A DNA stretch of 64,000 nucleotides from Nitrosomonas oligotropha (GCF_900106555.1 NZ_FNOE01000002.1:1-64000), one strand, 5' to 3'; positions 48,331 to 58,060 are shown, counted from the first letter of the stretch. The notes: a model not told the origin generated them from the letters alone. A program made the numbers and translations.

Positions 48331-49128
48331 ATGATTAGTATTACTACTGCGGAATTAAACACGTTGCTGGCAGCATTTCTTTGGCCGCTCAGCAGAATCC
48401 TGGCATTGGTGGCAACCGCTCCCCTTTTGGGCAATCCCAGTGTTCCGGTGCGGATCAAATTGGGACTGGCAGTAATGATTACTGTGCTGGTTATGCCGCT
48501 GGTGGAAAAGTCATTACCGCAAATTGATCCCGCTTCAGGTGTTGGTTTTGCCATTTTATTGCAGCAAATATTGATCGGCATTGCCATGGGTTTGGTCATG
48601 CGGGTTGTTTTTGTTGCGGTGGAAATGGCGGGCGAGTTAATCGGCTTGCAGATGGGGCTTGGTTTCGCAGTTTTCTTTGATCCACAGAATTCCGGCCAGA
48701 TCGATATTGTAGGCCGCTTTCTGGGTGTGATTGCCAGTTTGGCGTTTCTTGCCATTGATGGGCATCTGATAATGATTGCTTTGATTTCGCAGAGCTTCAG
48801 CACCTTGCCCATTGGATTGGAAGGAATGACGAACGCGACATTTACCACGCTAGCTAATTGGGGCAGTGAAATTTTTAAATCCGGCCTGCAATTGTCGCTT
48901 CCCGTTCTTACTGCATTGCTGATCACTAACCTGGCTTTGGGTGTTCTGACGCGCGTGGCGCCGCAGTTGAATATTTTTGCGGTGGGTTTTCCTCTGACAT
49001 TGTCCATCGGTCTGCTTGTGATGGCGCTGAGTATGCCTTTTTATGCGCCGATTCTGAAGCATTTGGTACAGGACGGTTTGAATCTGATGATGGGGATTTT
49101 AAATGTCAATAAAATCAATATGCCATAG
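48331..49128 (+). CDS. fliR: Flagellar biosynthetic protein FliR
   Basis: FliR, 265 residues, about six membrane helices. Family motifs are visible: WPLSRILALVATAPLLG near the N-terminus, GLQMGLGFAVFFDPQ, and LGVLTRVAPQLNIFAVGFPLT near residue 210. Last gene of the fliF-fliR cluster; flhB and flhA are not in the window. It follows fliQ by 74 bp. Confidence 0.96.
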   Translation: MISITTAELNTLLAAFLWPLSRILALVATAPLLGNPSVPVRIKLGLAVMITVLVMPLVEKSLPQIDPASGVGFAILLQQILIGIAMGLVMRVVFVAVEMAGELIGLQMGLGFAVFFDPQNSGQIDIVGRFLGVIASLAFLAIDGHLIMIALISQSFSTLPIGLEGMTNATFTTLANWGSEIFKSGLQLSLPVLTALLITNLALGVLTRVAPQLNIFAVGFPLTLSIGLLVMALSMPFYAPILKHLVQDGLNLMMGILNVNKINMP

Positions 49129-49336
49129 CTGTTTATCCAGTTTTTACAACAGCAATAAGTTGTAGATTCTTAAGTAAGTTGACTTTCTGCATCTCGGCGT
49201 ATAAACAGGCAATTTTCCCCTTCTTTTTCAATGCAAGCTATTTATTCAAAGCTGCTAAAGTGAGCATCGATAGTTCAAGAAAAACTGCTGATTAATATCA
49301 GCGTGTTCTAATAATTGCTGGTTTGGTTAATCATTT

Positions 49337-51250
49337 ATGACATTTAAGTCGCGTTTATTCAATTCGTTGCGCAAGCTGTCGACAACACCGGAATCTCAGT
49401 CCGGTGACGAGATTATCGCGTCTGATGGTGAATCGCAGTCCGATTCCGTGGATGATTCCAATCAGCAATTTGCATCGGCCGATGAGATCAAGCAGCTCCT
49501 TGATTCAGCCTACCGTAACCGGTTGAGCGCGGAGGATCAGGCCATCAAAGAAGCCCATAAGCGGATTGAAGCAGAAAATATTGCAAAAGTGGCTGCTGAG
49601 GCGCGGGCGAGAGCCGAAGCCAATGCCAAGATTGCGGCTGAAACTCGGATTCAAGCTGAAGCGATTGCTACCGATCAAGCTCGGGCCAGGGCCAAGCTGG
49701 AAACCCTGGCTATCAGAGAAGCCAATGTGCGACGGGAACTGGAGCTGAAAGGCAAACTGCTGGCGGAAGAAAAAATCAAAGCTGAGAAAGCTTTGAGTGC
49801 TTTACTAGAAGCCAAAATCAGAGCGGAAGCTTCGATTGTGGAAAAAATGCAGAGGCGTGTTGAGCAAGAAGCCGACGCTTTGGATCAAGCGCATGCCACG
49901 GCATTAAAAGAAAGCGAAGCTGCGGAAGCTGCGCTGAATCGAAGCAAAGTGGCGGAAGAAGCGCAGTTTGCTGCGCAGGCCGCGATTGAAGCAGAAACCG
50001 GTGCAGCAGCGCTGGCACAAGCAAGGATTCAGGAAGCGCAAAAAGTGACGGCACTGGCTAAAGCGCGCGAGGAGATTGAGCGGCAGGCCATTGAAGATAT
50101 GCAGACCCGCTTGCAACTGGAAACGCAAGCGCTGGCGCAAGCCGACCGTCGTTTACATGAAGAGAGAAAAGCAAAAGAGAGAGAAGAGGACAGACTGAAA
50201 GCGGAGACTGCCGCGGTACAAGCAGCGCTTGAAAAAGCCGAAGCCGAGGCGATTGCAGCCGAGCAAGCCGGGAAAAGAGCCGAATTGGATGCGCAAGCTG
50301 CTATGGCAGCGCGTGATAGGGCCGATGCAGATAAAGTGGCTGCTGAAGTGGCTGAATCGATCCTGGCAAAAGAGCAGGCTGCCGCCGATGCTGTAAAAGC
50401 TCGCTTGGCTGCGGAATCCGAGTTGCTGGAAGAAGCCAATCAGCGGATGCAAATTGAAGCCGAGGCGCTCGCTGCAGCGGAAACGGCTTTGCGTGCTGAG
50501 AAAGAGGCTAAAGCAATGGCCAGCGAGAGAAAGAAAGTGGAGGCCGCTGCGGCCAAAGAATATCAGAAACGGATCAAGGCGGATGAAGAAGCACTGAAAG
50601 AAGCAGAAGCTCGCGCTGAGGCGGAGAAAGCCGCAAGGAATGCAGCAAAAAACAGATTGTCGGCCGAATTGCGATTGAGAGCCGCTGCGGAGGCAAAGGC
50701 GCAAATGGATATGCTCGCAGCTGAGGAAGCAAACAGTAAAGCGGATTTGGAGCAACGTTTGCAGGAAGATGCGGAGATACGCACGAAGACGATAACCGAT
50801 GCAAAACGAGCAGTGGCTGAGCGCCTTGAGATTGAGCAAAAAATTACAGGGTTGGCAATTACCAGAGCGCAAGCGAAGATCATCGCAACGAATAAGGCCA
50901 GAGCGCAGCTCGAAGCCGAAAAGAACGCAACAAGAATCGCTTTGGAAAAAGCCAGAAAAGAATCCGCTGCGTTAGTTGCTATGCAAGAACGTGTTGCATT
51001 GGAATCAAAAGCCCTGGAAGCGGCGACGGCAAGGGAAGCCGTTGAAGTTATGGCGAAAGAAGCGCTATTTGTGCGTTCCCAGGCGGATAAGGAAGCGACT
51101 GCGGCTGCAACTGCACGGATTCGAGCCGAGATTGCCGCTGCGGAACATTCCCGTAACCAGATTGCTTCAGTTCTCAAAAAACAGCAATCAGATGATTTGT
51201 TAGCAAAAACAGCAGTAAACGGTTCATCTTCATATCGGTCAAAGCGCTAA
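49337..51250 (+). CDS. Long Ala/Glu-rich coiled-coil protein, unknown
   Basis: 637 residues. After an acidic Ser/Asp-rich N-terminus (about 1-55) it is almost unbroken helix from about 60 to 615, very rich in Ala, Glu, Lys and Arg. Imperfect repeats such as AEARARAEANAKIAAETRIQAEA recur every 30-40 residues (shown by AEARARAEA). No membrane segment, signal peptide or globular domain is visible. Such rods serve as cytoskeletal or scaffold proteins, or Tol/IgA-binding-like linkers elsewhere. It lies 208 bp after fliR on the same strand. Function unknown; a link with the flagellum is only positional. Confidence 0.75.
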   Translation: MTFKSRLFNSLRKLSTTPESQSGDEIIASDGESQSDSVDDSNQQFASADEIKQLLDSAYRNRLSAEDQAIKEAHKRIEAENIAKVAAEARARAEANAKIAAETRIQAEAIATDQARARAKLETLAIREANVRRELELKGKLLAEEKIKAEKALSALLEAKIRAEASIVEKMQRRVEQEADALDQAHATALKESEAAEAALNRSKVAEEAQFAAQAAIEAETGAAALAQARIQEAQKVTALAKAREEIERQAIEDMQTRLQLETQALAQADRRLHEERKAKEREEDRLKAETAAVQAALEKAEAEAIAAEQAGKRAELDAQAAMAARDRADADKVAAEVAESILAKEQAAADAVKARLAAESELLEEANQRMQIEAEALAAAETALRAEKEAKAMASERKKVEAAAAKEYQKRIKADEEALKEAEARAEAEKAARNAAKNRLSAELRLRAAAEAKAQMDMLAAEEANSKADLEQRLQEDAEIRTKTITDAKRAVAERLEIEQKITGLAITRAQAKIIATNKARAQLEAEKNATRIALEKARKESAALVAMQERVALESKALEAATAREAVEVMAKEALFVRSQADKEATAAATARIRAEIAAAEHSRNQIASVLKKQQSDDLLAKTAVNGSSSYRSKR

Positions 51251-51666
51251 AAAGATTTTGTTTTAGCGCATCAGTGAATTGAGGTATTTTGCTCAATCAA
51301 GGGTTCATTGAAGTTTTGTACGGCAACCCTTCTCTTCTGTAAAAACATCTGCAAAAGGTGTTATCCGCTATAATTCGGAAACTATTTTGTGTGCTGAAAA
51401 TTGATGATTAAACCGGTTGTTGTTTTGGTGCAACACCAGCTTAATATTGCCTTGACAGGGAAAAGCACCTTATATAAGCTGCGGATTGGTCAAATATGAC
51501 ACACTTATATTCATTAAGCAATGTCAGCGGTAAGCGTTTGAATGAAAATTTTCCAGCCAACAAAATGTGCATTATTTAAGATTAATAATCAGAGTTGGCA
51601 CGCTCAACCAGAATTTCTTGCTAGTCAAAGCGAGATGACAAGTACTATTACTTCGAGGGGAAGATC
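51251..51666. promoter_or_regulatory. Leader region of the sphingolipid operon
   Basis: About 415 bp without a gene. TTGACA with TATAAG 15 bases later (about 51452-51478) is a possible but short-spaced promoter. The region ends in a strong GAGGGGAAG ribosome site that fixes the TTG start of the next gene. Confidence 0.45.
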
Positions 51667-53490
51667 TTGAGTTCGACAATAACCAAGTTGAACGCTCCGT
51701 TAACGCAAGCGTTTGATTTTCAACCTTCAAGCGAATTACAGTTAATGCCGACGCCGACGCTCAATACGCTAACACAGCAATTAGCCGGTTTTAATACTTT
51801 AACGAGTGCATTAGAGTACGCAGCGGAAGGGGTAACGGGGTATAACTTTTATGACGCAAGAGGCAACTTGCGTTCAATTTTGCCTTACAGCGCACTTCGG
51901 CATAACGCTCACACATTGGCTCGGCGTTTGTCGGGCTTTAATTTGCCTCGTGGCAGTCGAGTGGCAATCGTTGCGGATACTTCGCCTGAGTTTGTCGAAT
52001 TATTTTTTGCATGCCGTTATGCCGGCTTGGTTCCTTTCGCGATGCCGATTCCAGTCAATCTTGGCAGCCATGCAATTTACGTTCAGCAGTTGAGAGGCAT
52101 GCTTGAAAGTAGTCAGGCAAGTATCGCATTAGCAAATATTGATTATTTTGGTTTTCTGGAAGAAGCCGTTGCAGAAGTGTCTCACATACAGTGGGCGGGT
52201 ACTCCCGGAAAACTAAGTGAATTGCCAGCATTGGATGTCGAGTTACAGCCCAATCATCCTGATGAAACTGCCTACTTACAATTTACCTCAGGTAGTACGC
52301 GTACACCCAGAGGTGTAATTATTACCGAGCGAGCATTGATGTGTAACTTGCAAGGTATAGTGCGCAACGGTTTGGAAATAAAACCTGATGATCGATCTGC
52401 ATCGTGGTTGCCTTTTTATCATGATATGGGATTGGTTGGTTTGGTTCTCGCGCCTATGGTTACACAGATTTCTGTCGATTATTTGGCGACACGGGATTTT
52501 GCCATTAGACCATTGCAATGGTTGCGCTTAATCAGTCGTAACCGTTGTACCGTAGCTTTTAGTCAACCTTTTGGACTTAAGCTCTGTACTCTTCGAGTAA
52601 GGGAATCCGATCTCAAAGAGTTGGATTTGAGTTCTTGGCGAGCTGCTGGTATTGGAGCAGAAATGATCCGACCTGAAACTTTGAGAAACTTTGCGGAAAA
52701 ATTTGCATCAGCAGGTTTTGATGGAAATGCTTTTTTACCTTGCTATGGTCTTGCAGAATCAACTCTCGCGGTTACTTTTTCAAAAATTGGTGAAGGGTGC
52801 AAAAGCATACAAGTTGATAGTAAGACACTGATTGATAAAAGAATGGCTGTTAGATTGCAGGCTGATGGGCGTAAGCAAAATGAGTTTGTGAATTGCGGAC
52901 AGCCGTTGCCTGGCCATATCGTGAAGATAGTCGATGAAGATGGCCAGCAATTATCAGAAATGATGGTTGGTAGTGTTCTGATGCATGGTGACAGCGTAAT
53001 GACCGGTTATTACAATAATCCGGAAGAAACGAATAAAGCACTTAAGTCTGGTAATTGGCTCGATACAGGTGATATTGGATTTTTGTTTGAGGGCGATTTA
53101 TATATAACAGGGCGTCGTACTGATGTCATTATCGTGAATGGCCGAAATATTCGCGCGCAAGATATAGAAGAGTTAGCAGAGCAGCAACCGGAAGTTAGAT
53201 CACGTGAAGCCTCTGCATTTGGGGTAAATGATGAGGATGGTACGACAACTATTGTGCTCGTTATTGAATGCAGACTCACTTCTGTGGCAGAACGTCAATC
53301 ATTAACCACCAGACTGCAACAGCTTGTTTATATGGCATTTGGAGTTAATTGTGTTGTGGAATTGGTTCCGCCGCATACTTTGCCGCGCACTTCTTCTGGA
53401 AAGCTGTCACGTTTCGCAGCAAGACAAGGCTACATACAGAGGACAAACTTGACGGGTCAATTGTCTTTTGTAGAATCGGGTGATAGATAA
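51667..53490 (+). CDS. Fatty acyl-AMP ligase / acyl-ACP synthetase (AasR-like)
   Basis: 607 residues, TTG start set by GAGGGGAAG just upstream. It is an adenylate-forming enzyme of the fatty acyl-AMP ligase group: P-loop LQFTSGSTRTPRGV, SWLPFYHDMGLVG, CYGLAESTLAVTF, and GDIGF...GRRTDVIIVNGRNI. The C-terminal SSGKLSR lysine is present. It should activate a fatty acid with ATP and load it on the acyl carrier protein two genes downstream. Beside a serine palmitoyltransferase, ACP and reductase it corresponds to the AasR role in the Caulobacter sphingolipid locus. Confidence 0.85.
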   Translation: MSSTITKLNAPLTQAFDFQPSSELQLMPTPTLNTLTQQLAGFNTLTSALEYAAEGVTGYNFYDARGNLRSILPYSALRHNAHTLARRLSGFNLPRGSRVAIVADTSPEFVELFFACRYAGLVPFAMPIPVNLGSHAIYVQQLRGMLESSQASIALANIDYFGFLEEAVAEVSHIQWAGTPGKLSELPALDVELQPNHPDETAYLQFTSGSTRTPRGVIITERALMCNLQGIVRNGLEIKPDDRSASWLPFYHDMGLVGLVLAPMVTQISVDYLATRDFAIRPLQWLRLISRNRCTVAFSQPFGLKLCTLRVRESDLKELDLSSWRAAGIGAEMIRPETLRNFAEKFASAGFDGNAFLPCYGLAESTLAVTFSKIGEGCKSIQVDSKTLIDKRMAVRLQADGRKQNEFVNCGQPLPGHIVKIVDEDGQQLSEMMVGSVLMHGDSVMTGYYNNPEETNKALKSGNWLDTGDIGFLFEGDLYITGRRTDVIIVNGRNIRAQDIEELAEQQPEVRSREASAFGVNDEDGTTTIVLVIECRLTSVAERQSLTTRLQQLVYMAFGVNCVVELVPPHTLPRTSSGKLSRFAARQGYIQRTNLTGQLSFVESGDR

Positions 53491-54409
53491 CGCGCGTATC
53501 GGAATAGTAGCCGTAACCGGCGCTACTGGCTTTATCGGTAGTGTGTTGGTACAAAAACTGATTCAGAGTGGATGGAACGTTCGTGCGCTTACCCGGACAA
53601 ATCGATCTTCAAGTAATGAATCCATTCAATGGATTCAAGGTGACTTAGATAATATGACAGCGCTGCATCATTTAGTCGATGATGCAGCGTTTGTTATTCA
53701 CTGCGCTGCAACAGTAAGAGGCAGCTCTTTTCGTGAATTTTCACATATCAATATCACGGGCACCCAGAATCTTTTACGTGCTATTCCTCAAAAAAAACAA
53801 TCTCCTCGATTTTTATTAATATCATCGCTGGCTGCACGTCAACCAGAACTATCCTGGTATGCACAAAGTAAGCATTTGTCGGAGCAAGCACTCGTTAAAG
53901 ATTCAGAGTCATTGCGGTGGACGATATTCCGGCCAACGGCTGTTTATGGCCCCGGCGATAAAGAGTTAAAGCCACTGTTTCAAGCAATGCATCGTGGAAT
54001 ATTTCCGGTTGTAGGAAAACTCAGCAATCGGGTCGGGTTAATTCATGTATATGATTTGGTTTCCGCTGTGGTAGCCTGGCTAGCCTCTGAAAATAATCAT
54101 AATGGAATTTTTGAGCTGGACGATGGTACGCCGGGAGGATACAGCTACCAGGGTTTAGCTGAAATAGCGCAACAAGTATGGAAGCGTCCGGTGCACTGTA
54201 TTACGGTACCCAATATGCTTATTCGAAGTATCGCTTCGGCAAACCTTTGGCTTGCTCGATTGCTTCGGTATTCCCCAATGCTGACCCCAGGAAAAGTGAA
54301 TGAGCTACAACATCCTGATTGGGTATGTGATAATGCGCCGTTAATCCATGCACTTCCCGCATGGCGGCCGAGTATTCATTTACAAGATGTATTATCTGAA
54401 GTAATCTAA
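53480..54409 (+). CDS. NAD(P)-dependent epimerase/reductase (CerR-like)
   Basis: 309 residues, GTG start overlapping the ligase by 11 bases. Extended short-chain dehydrogenase: nucleotide-binding TGATGFIG near the N-terminus, the catalytic Ser in ISSLAA and Tyr-x3-Lys in WYAQSKHL, and FRPTAVYGPGD. In the bacterial ceramide pathway a protein of this family (CerR) reduces the 3-keto group. Assignment depends on the operon; closely related enzymes modify nucleotide sugars. Confidence 0.78.
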   Translation: MIDNARIGIVAVTGATGFIGSVLVQKLIQSGWNVRALTRTNRSSSNESIQWIQGDLDNMTALHHLVDDAAFVIHCAATVRGSSFREFSHINITGTQNLLRAIPQKKQSPRFLLISSLAARQPELSWYAQSKHLSEQALVKDSESLRWTIFRPTAVYGPGDKELKPLFQAMHRGIFPVVGKLSNRVGLIHVYDLVSAVVAWLASENNHNGIFELDDGTPGGYSYQGLAEIAQQVWKRPVHCITVPNMLIRSIASANLWLARLLRYSPMLTPGKVNELQHPDWVCDNAPLIHALPAWRPSIHLQDVLSEVI

Positions 54410-54440
54410 CTTCAAAATTTAACCACGCTGAATTTAATCT

Positions 54441-54695
54441 ATGACTGAAAGTAATTACGATGAGATCATGCAAGTGCTCTGTGATCGCCTAAGTAGTTTA
54501 ACCAATTCCAATGTGCAAATTACTCCTGAGACAAATCTAATAAGCCAATTATCCATTGACTCAATTAAACTGCTTAATCTGATCATGGAAATTGAAGATA
54601 CTTTTGATGTTTCAATTCCGATCAACGCGTTAACAGATGTGCAAACTGTCCGTGAGTTGGTCGACTTGGTCTACAAAATTAAATCAGCGTCATAA
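54441..54695 (+). CDS. Acyl carrier protein
   Basis: 84 residues with the phosphopantetheine site Ser in LSIDSIKLLNLI and the usual four-helix pattern (MEIEDTFDVSIP after it). Not the housekeeping AcpP, which has DSLDTVE. Its stop overlaps the ATG of the next gene by one base, so it most likely delivers the acyl chain to that enzyme (AcpR role). Confidence 0.88.
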   Translation: MTESNYDEIMQVLCDRLSSLTNSNVQITPETNLISQLSIDSIKLLNLIMEIEDTFDVSIPINALTDVQTVRELVDLVYKIKSAS

Positions 54696-55879
54696 TGAAT
54701 CTACTCGAGAAAATTGATGCAGCAGCAACTGCAAGAATAGCGCTTCTGCCTAATGGCGTGGGCGCTTTTGGCATTCCGATTGAAGAAGTATATTCTGCCA
54801 CAGAAGCCAGAATCGGAGATCGTCGCGTACTTCTGTTAGGTACAAATAACTATCTGGGTTTGACTTTTGCTCCGGAGTGTATCCAGGCTGCGCACGAAGC
54901 TATTGATAAGGAAGGGACGGGCACCACGGGTTCGCGAATGGCGAACGGCAGCTATTTCGGCCATCGTGCTCTAGAAAGGGAATTTGCCGATTTTTATCAA
55001 TGCAGCTCCAGCATCGTTTTTACAACAGGCTATCAAGCAAATCTGGGTACGATTTCGGGTTTGGTCGGGCCGGGAGATACGGTATTAATCGATGGCGATT
55101 CCCATGCGAGTATCTATGATGGCTGTATTCTCAGTGGGGCGGATATCATTCGCTTCAAACACAATGATGCGGCTGACATGGAGAAACGCCTGCGCCGACT
55201 AGGTAATCGCGTTGAAACTACGCTGATTATTGCTGAAGGAATTTATAGCATGCTGGGCGATCAGGCACCTTTGGCAGAAATTGTCAGATTAAAGAATCAG
55301 TATGGTTGTATATTGCTCCTTGATGAAGCGCATTCGCTGGGTGTGCTGGGTGAAACAGGGCAAGGTCTGGTGGAAAAAACAGGGTTGCTGAAAGAAGTCG
55401 ATTTTATTACCGGAACCTTCAGTAAAAGTTTGTGTAGTATCGGCGGATTTTGTGTGAGTAACCATCCGCAGCTTGAGCAATTGCGCTATATCAGCCATCC
55501 CTATATCTTTACCGCATCACCATCCCCAGCAACAATTGCTTCAACCCGCGCGGCATTAGAATTGTTGCGTAATGGAAGTCATCTACGGAAACAATTGTGG
55601 AATAACTGCACGCAACTTTATTCGACCCTCAAGGAAGTCGGCTATGAGCTTGGCCCGGATCCTGGCCCGGTTATCGCAGCGGTTGTGGATACACCGCAAC
55701 AAGCTTTGTTGCTGTGGCAAAGACTGCTTGAGCATAATATTTATGTGAATTTGATTTTGCCGCCTGCCGCACCGGAGGGTAAATCGCTGGTTCGATGCAG
55801 CGTGAACGCGGCACATACCCGCGATCAGATCCAGTATGTGGGCGATACTTTTACAAAATTATTTAAAGAATTAAACTGA
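54695..55879 (+). CDS. Serine palmitoyltransferase-like alpha-oxoamine synthase
   Basis: 394 residues, PLP-dependent. Family features: LLLGTNNYLGLTFAPECI, TGTTGSRMANGSY, HASIYDGC, DEAHSLGVLGETGQG and the PLP lysine in GTFSKSLCSIGGF. The GTNNYLGLT and GTTGSR.ANG patterns fit bacterial serine palmitoyltransferases better than 8-amino-7-oxononanoate or 2-amino-3-ketobutyrate enzymes. It condenses serine with an acyl thioester to 3-ketosphinganine. With the three genes before it, it forms a sphingolipid operon; KAPA synthase activity remains the main alternative. Confidence 0.82.
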   Translation: MNLLEKIDAAATARIALLPNGVGAFGIPIEEVYSATEARIGDRRVLLLGTNNYLGLTFAPECIQAAHEAIDKEGTGTTGSRMANGSYFGHRALEREFADFYQCSSSIVFTTGYQANLGTISGLVGPGDTVLIDGDSHASIYDGCILSGADIIRFKHNDAADMEKRLRRLGNRVETTLIIAEGIYSMLGDQAPLAEIVRLKNQYGCILLLDEAHSLGVLGETGQGLVEKTGLLKEVDFITGTFSKSLCSIGGFCVSNHPQLEQLRYISHPYIFTASPSPATIASTRAALELLRNGSHLRKQLWNNCTQLYSTLKEVGYELGPDPGPVIAAVVDTPQQALLLWQRLLEHNIYVNLILPPAAPEGKSLVRCSVNAAHTRDQIQYVGDTFTKLFKELN

Positions 55880-56006
55880 CATTTCTAAGTTCCGCGATGC
55901 TATGTTGCGGCATCTGATTAACTTAACAAAGAAAAATTTCCTGCTGAATACTGAGTTTGCCGATACGTAACGAGATCTGACACAGTCTTTTTCTGGAGGT
56001 GCCGCC

Positions 56007-56663
56007 ATGAGAATGTTGAGAGGACTGGTACTCGCATTTTTTTCTTGCCTTGCCCACAGCAATGCATATGCAATCAGCATTGTGTACCAAGGATTTGAAT
56101 GTCTGAATGCCGTCAATACGGAAGATCCGACACCGAATAACGGCACGCCAGTGCAAAGCAGATTTGAAGTCATTGAGGATTCCGGAGACGGAATATACCG
56201 TTTAAACTTAACTGGAGGCATCCCTCGCTTCGTCAGTAACGACCGTACGGTGTGTATCGATAGAGCGACGGCTATCGGGTATTCCGGGATTCCTGAAGTC
56301 GATGGCTTACCTCAGCCGTTAGACGCAGTCGATGCGACTGGTTATTTTGATGGAGACGAGCTGATAATTGTCATCAGTTCACTCTATACTGACTTAAGCG
56401 CTAGAAGAAATCCATTTTCGTCATTCACAACCAGTTTTATTTTTCCTTTTACAAATACGTTGATCTTTAAATTCAATTCTACGACGTCCTCATTTAGATT
56501 GAAGAAAGTCGTGCGTAATCGAGGATTTGTGCACACCAGTGGTTCCACAAACTCGATAACGCCATTTTTTGAAACAGTGCTGCCATCTTTTAACAAGAAA
56601 GCGCAGGATAAACCAGTCATATTGACTCCGCTCTCTACGATAGAATATAAACTGGAGAAATGA
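56007..56663 (+). CDS. Secreted hypothetical protein, 218 residues
   Basis: CTGGAGGTG precedes the ATG. A signal peptide (about 1-23, ending AYA) is followed by a beta-rich domain with two Cys (FECLN, TVCIDR) that may pair. No transmembrane segment or sorting signal is present. I do not recognise the family. It stands between the sphingolipid operon and a lipoprotein gene, 127 bp after the former. Confidence 0.6.
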   Translation: MRMLRGLVLAFFSCLAHSNAYAISIVYQGFECLNAVNTEDPTPNNGTPVQSRFEVIEDSGDGIYRLNLTGGIPRFVSNDRTVCIDRATAIGYSGIPEVDGLPQPLDAVDATGYFDGDELIIVISSLYTDLSARRNPFSSFTTSFIFPFTNTLIFKFNSTTSSFRLKKVVRNRGFVHTSGSTNSITPFFETVLPSFNKKAQDKPVILTPLSTIEYKLEK

Positions 56664-57083
56664 TTCGGTTAGGGCAAAGTAATATCAATTGCGCTGTTAA
56701 CATCTGCCAGTGTATTTTTTCCGTTGCTAAAACTGTGGCTCCCTTCCTGCTTTGATGATCTGGCGGTAAATGGCTTTTGGGCAGGCTTCCAGCAGGCGCC
56801 AGTTATGTGAAATATTGGAGTGATAACGGTCTCCAATCCACCATCAAAAGTTAAGTTCATCATTAAATAGTTTATTCGGATTGCGTTATGCGTCGAAAAG
56901 TGTGATAGTTCACATCGCAACATGATAAGTTAGTCCGAGTAACAATAAATAAAAAAACATGTTGTGGTAACTTTAAGGACTAATTAAATAAGGCGCTGAA
57001 GTTAAACAAGTTTGTCATTGAAGTATGTCTTAATGCAAATTTAATGACGTTTCACATATACATTTTCACTATGGAGGGTAGCA
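56664..57083. other. Gene-free stretch upstream of the lipoprotein
   Basis: About 420 bp. One minus-strand open frame (56669-56923) lacks a ribosome site and recognisable domain. The last 150 bases are AT-rich and end in GGAGGG, the ribosome site of the next gene. Nothing else seen. Confidence 0.45.
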
Positions 57084-57611
57084 ATGAAATCTAGTAAGAT
57101 CAGTAAGTTAGTGGCTTATACTATTCTTTTGTTATCATTGGGATTATTGTTTGGCTGTAAACCGATTTTTGAAAAGAAACCAATTCCTAAAGAAAACAAA
57201 GACGCAGCGGCAGCACCTGCTGCAGCGGCTGCTCCGGCAGCAGCGCCGGCCCCTGCTCCAGCAGCAGCACCGGCTCCGGCTCCGGCCCCGGCCCCAGCTG
57301 AACCCGCAGCTAAAATTGAAGAAGTGCAAAGTATACAGAGCATAGAATCAGCAGCTTCGACTCAGGAAGCTCAGCCAAGCGCCGCAGCCGCACAATCAGT
57401 GGATGATGGTGATGATGTGGTGAAAGTGACCCCGGCAATTATGCGGAAAATACAGCAAGCACTGGCAAATGCAGGGTTTAATCCTGGTCCGGCAGATGGG
57501 GTCAGTGGCGCTAAAACAGTGGCAGCTATCGAAAGTTTCCAAAAACAAAATAACATTCCAACCGGTAAAATCACCAAAAGAACGCTACGCGCGTTGGGTG
57601 TTGATTTCTAA
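57084..57611 (+). CDS. Lipoprotein with Ala-Pro linker and peptidoglycan-binding domain
   Basis: 175 residues. The lipoprotein signal ends in the lipobox LFGC (Cys25). A 40-residue Ala/Pro-rich rod (about 40-78) and an acidic Ser/Gln spacer lead to a C-terminal PG_binding_1 domain (about 115-173, IQQALANAGFNPGPADGVSG and TVAAIESFQKQNNI). It probably tethers the outer membrane to peptidoglycan or positions another protein there. A terminator follows. Confidence 0.85.
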   Translation: MKSSKISKLVAYTILLLSLGLLFGCKPIFEKKPIPKENKDAAAAPAAAAAPAAAPAPAPAAAPAPAPAPAPAEPAAKIEEVQSIQSIESAASTQEAQPSAAAAQSVDDGDDVVKVTPAIMRKIQQALANAGFNPGPADGVSGAKTVAAIESFQKQNNIPTGKITKRTLRALGVDF

Positions 57612-57635
57612 GCGGCAATTTACAGCTTGAGATTT

Positions 57636-57670
57636 ATACACCAAGGACCCATGGTTCTTGGTGTATTTTT
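57636..57670 (+). terminator. Terminator after the lipoprotein gene
   Basis: ATACACCAAG / CTTGGTGTAT stem with an 11-base loop and a TTTTT run. Confidence 0.9.
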
Positions 57671-58060
57671 ATGGGTCAGGTAATTTCCAATAATCAGGAA
57701 ATTTATTTTGCGTTGCAATACTATTGATGCTGGTTTTCAATTTCCCGGCTGATTTAAAAATATTTGCTATACGAACAACCATGTTCTATAGTTAAATTTC
57801 AAATCCGGTTTCAGAGTTTATTCAGGTAATTATAGATCTAAAGATGCTGAACAATATCCATAGTGATTGGTTGTAGTATCTACTTTAGTTTTTAAATTCC
57901 TTAGCATAAGTCGAGTCTCGCTGTATGGCGCAGACTGACTACATTTGTGGCAGTATTTTCCGGATAAGATTTGCGTTAATTACGCGGTTTGTTTTGTTAA
58001 ATTTCGTTCAGTAGCATTAGTCATTAATTTGCTTTTGAAGTACTTTTGGAGGTTTTGCTC
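57671..58060. other. Gene-free stretch upstream of hpnH
   Basis: About 390 bp, AT-rich, no credible gene. It presumably holds the hpnH promoter; none identified with confidence. It ends in TTTTGGAGGTTTTG, the hpnH ribosome site. Confidence 0.45.

Noticed and set aside
50029-51177. Long Ser/Ala/Cys-rich minus-strand frames
   Set aside because: They are antisense shadows of the biased coiled-coil gene at 49337-51250.
56669-56923. Minus-strand 84-codon frame after the 218-residue secreted protein
   Set aside because: No ribosome site, no domain and no operon context; cannot be supported.
57116-57343. Minus-strand Gly/Ala-rich frame
   Set aside because: It is the complement of the Ala-Pro linker of the lipoprotein gene.
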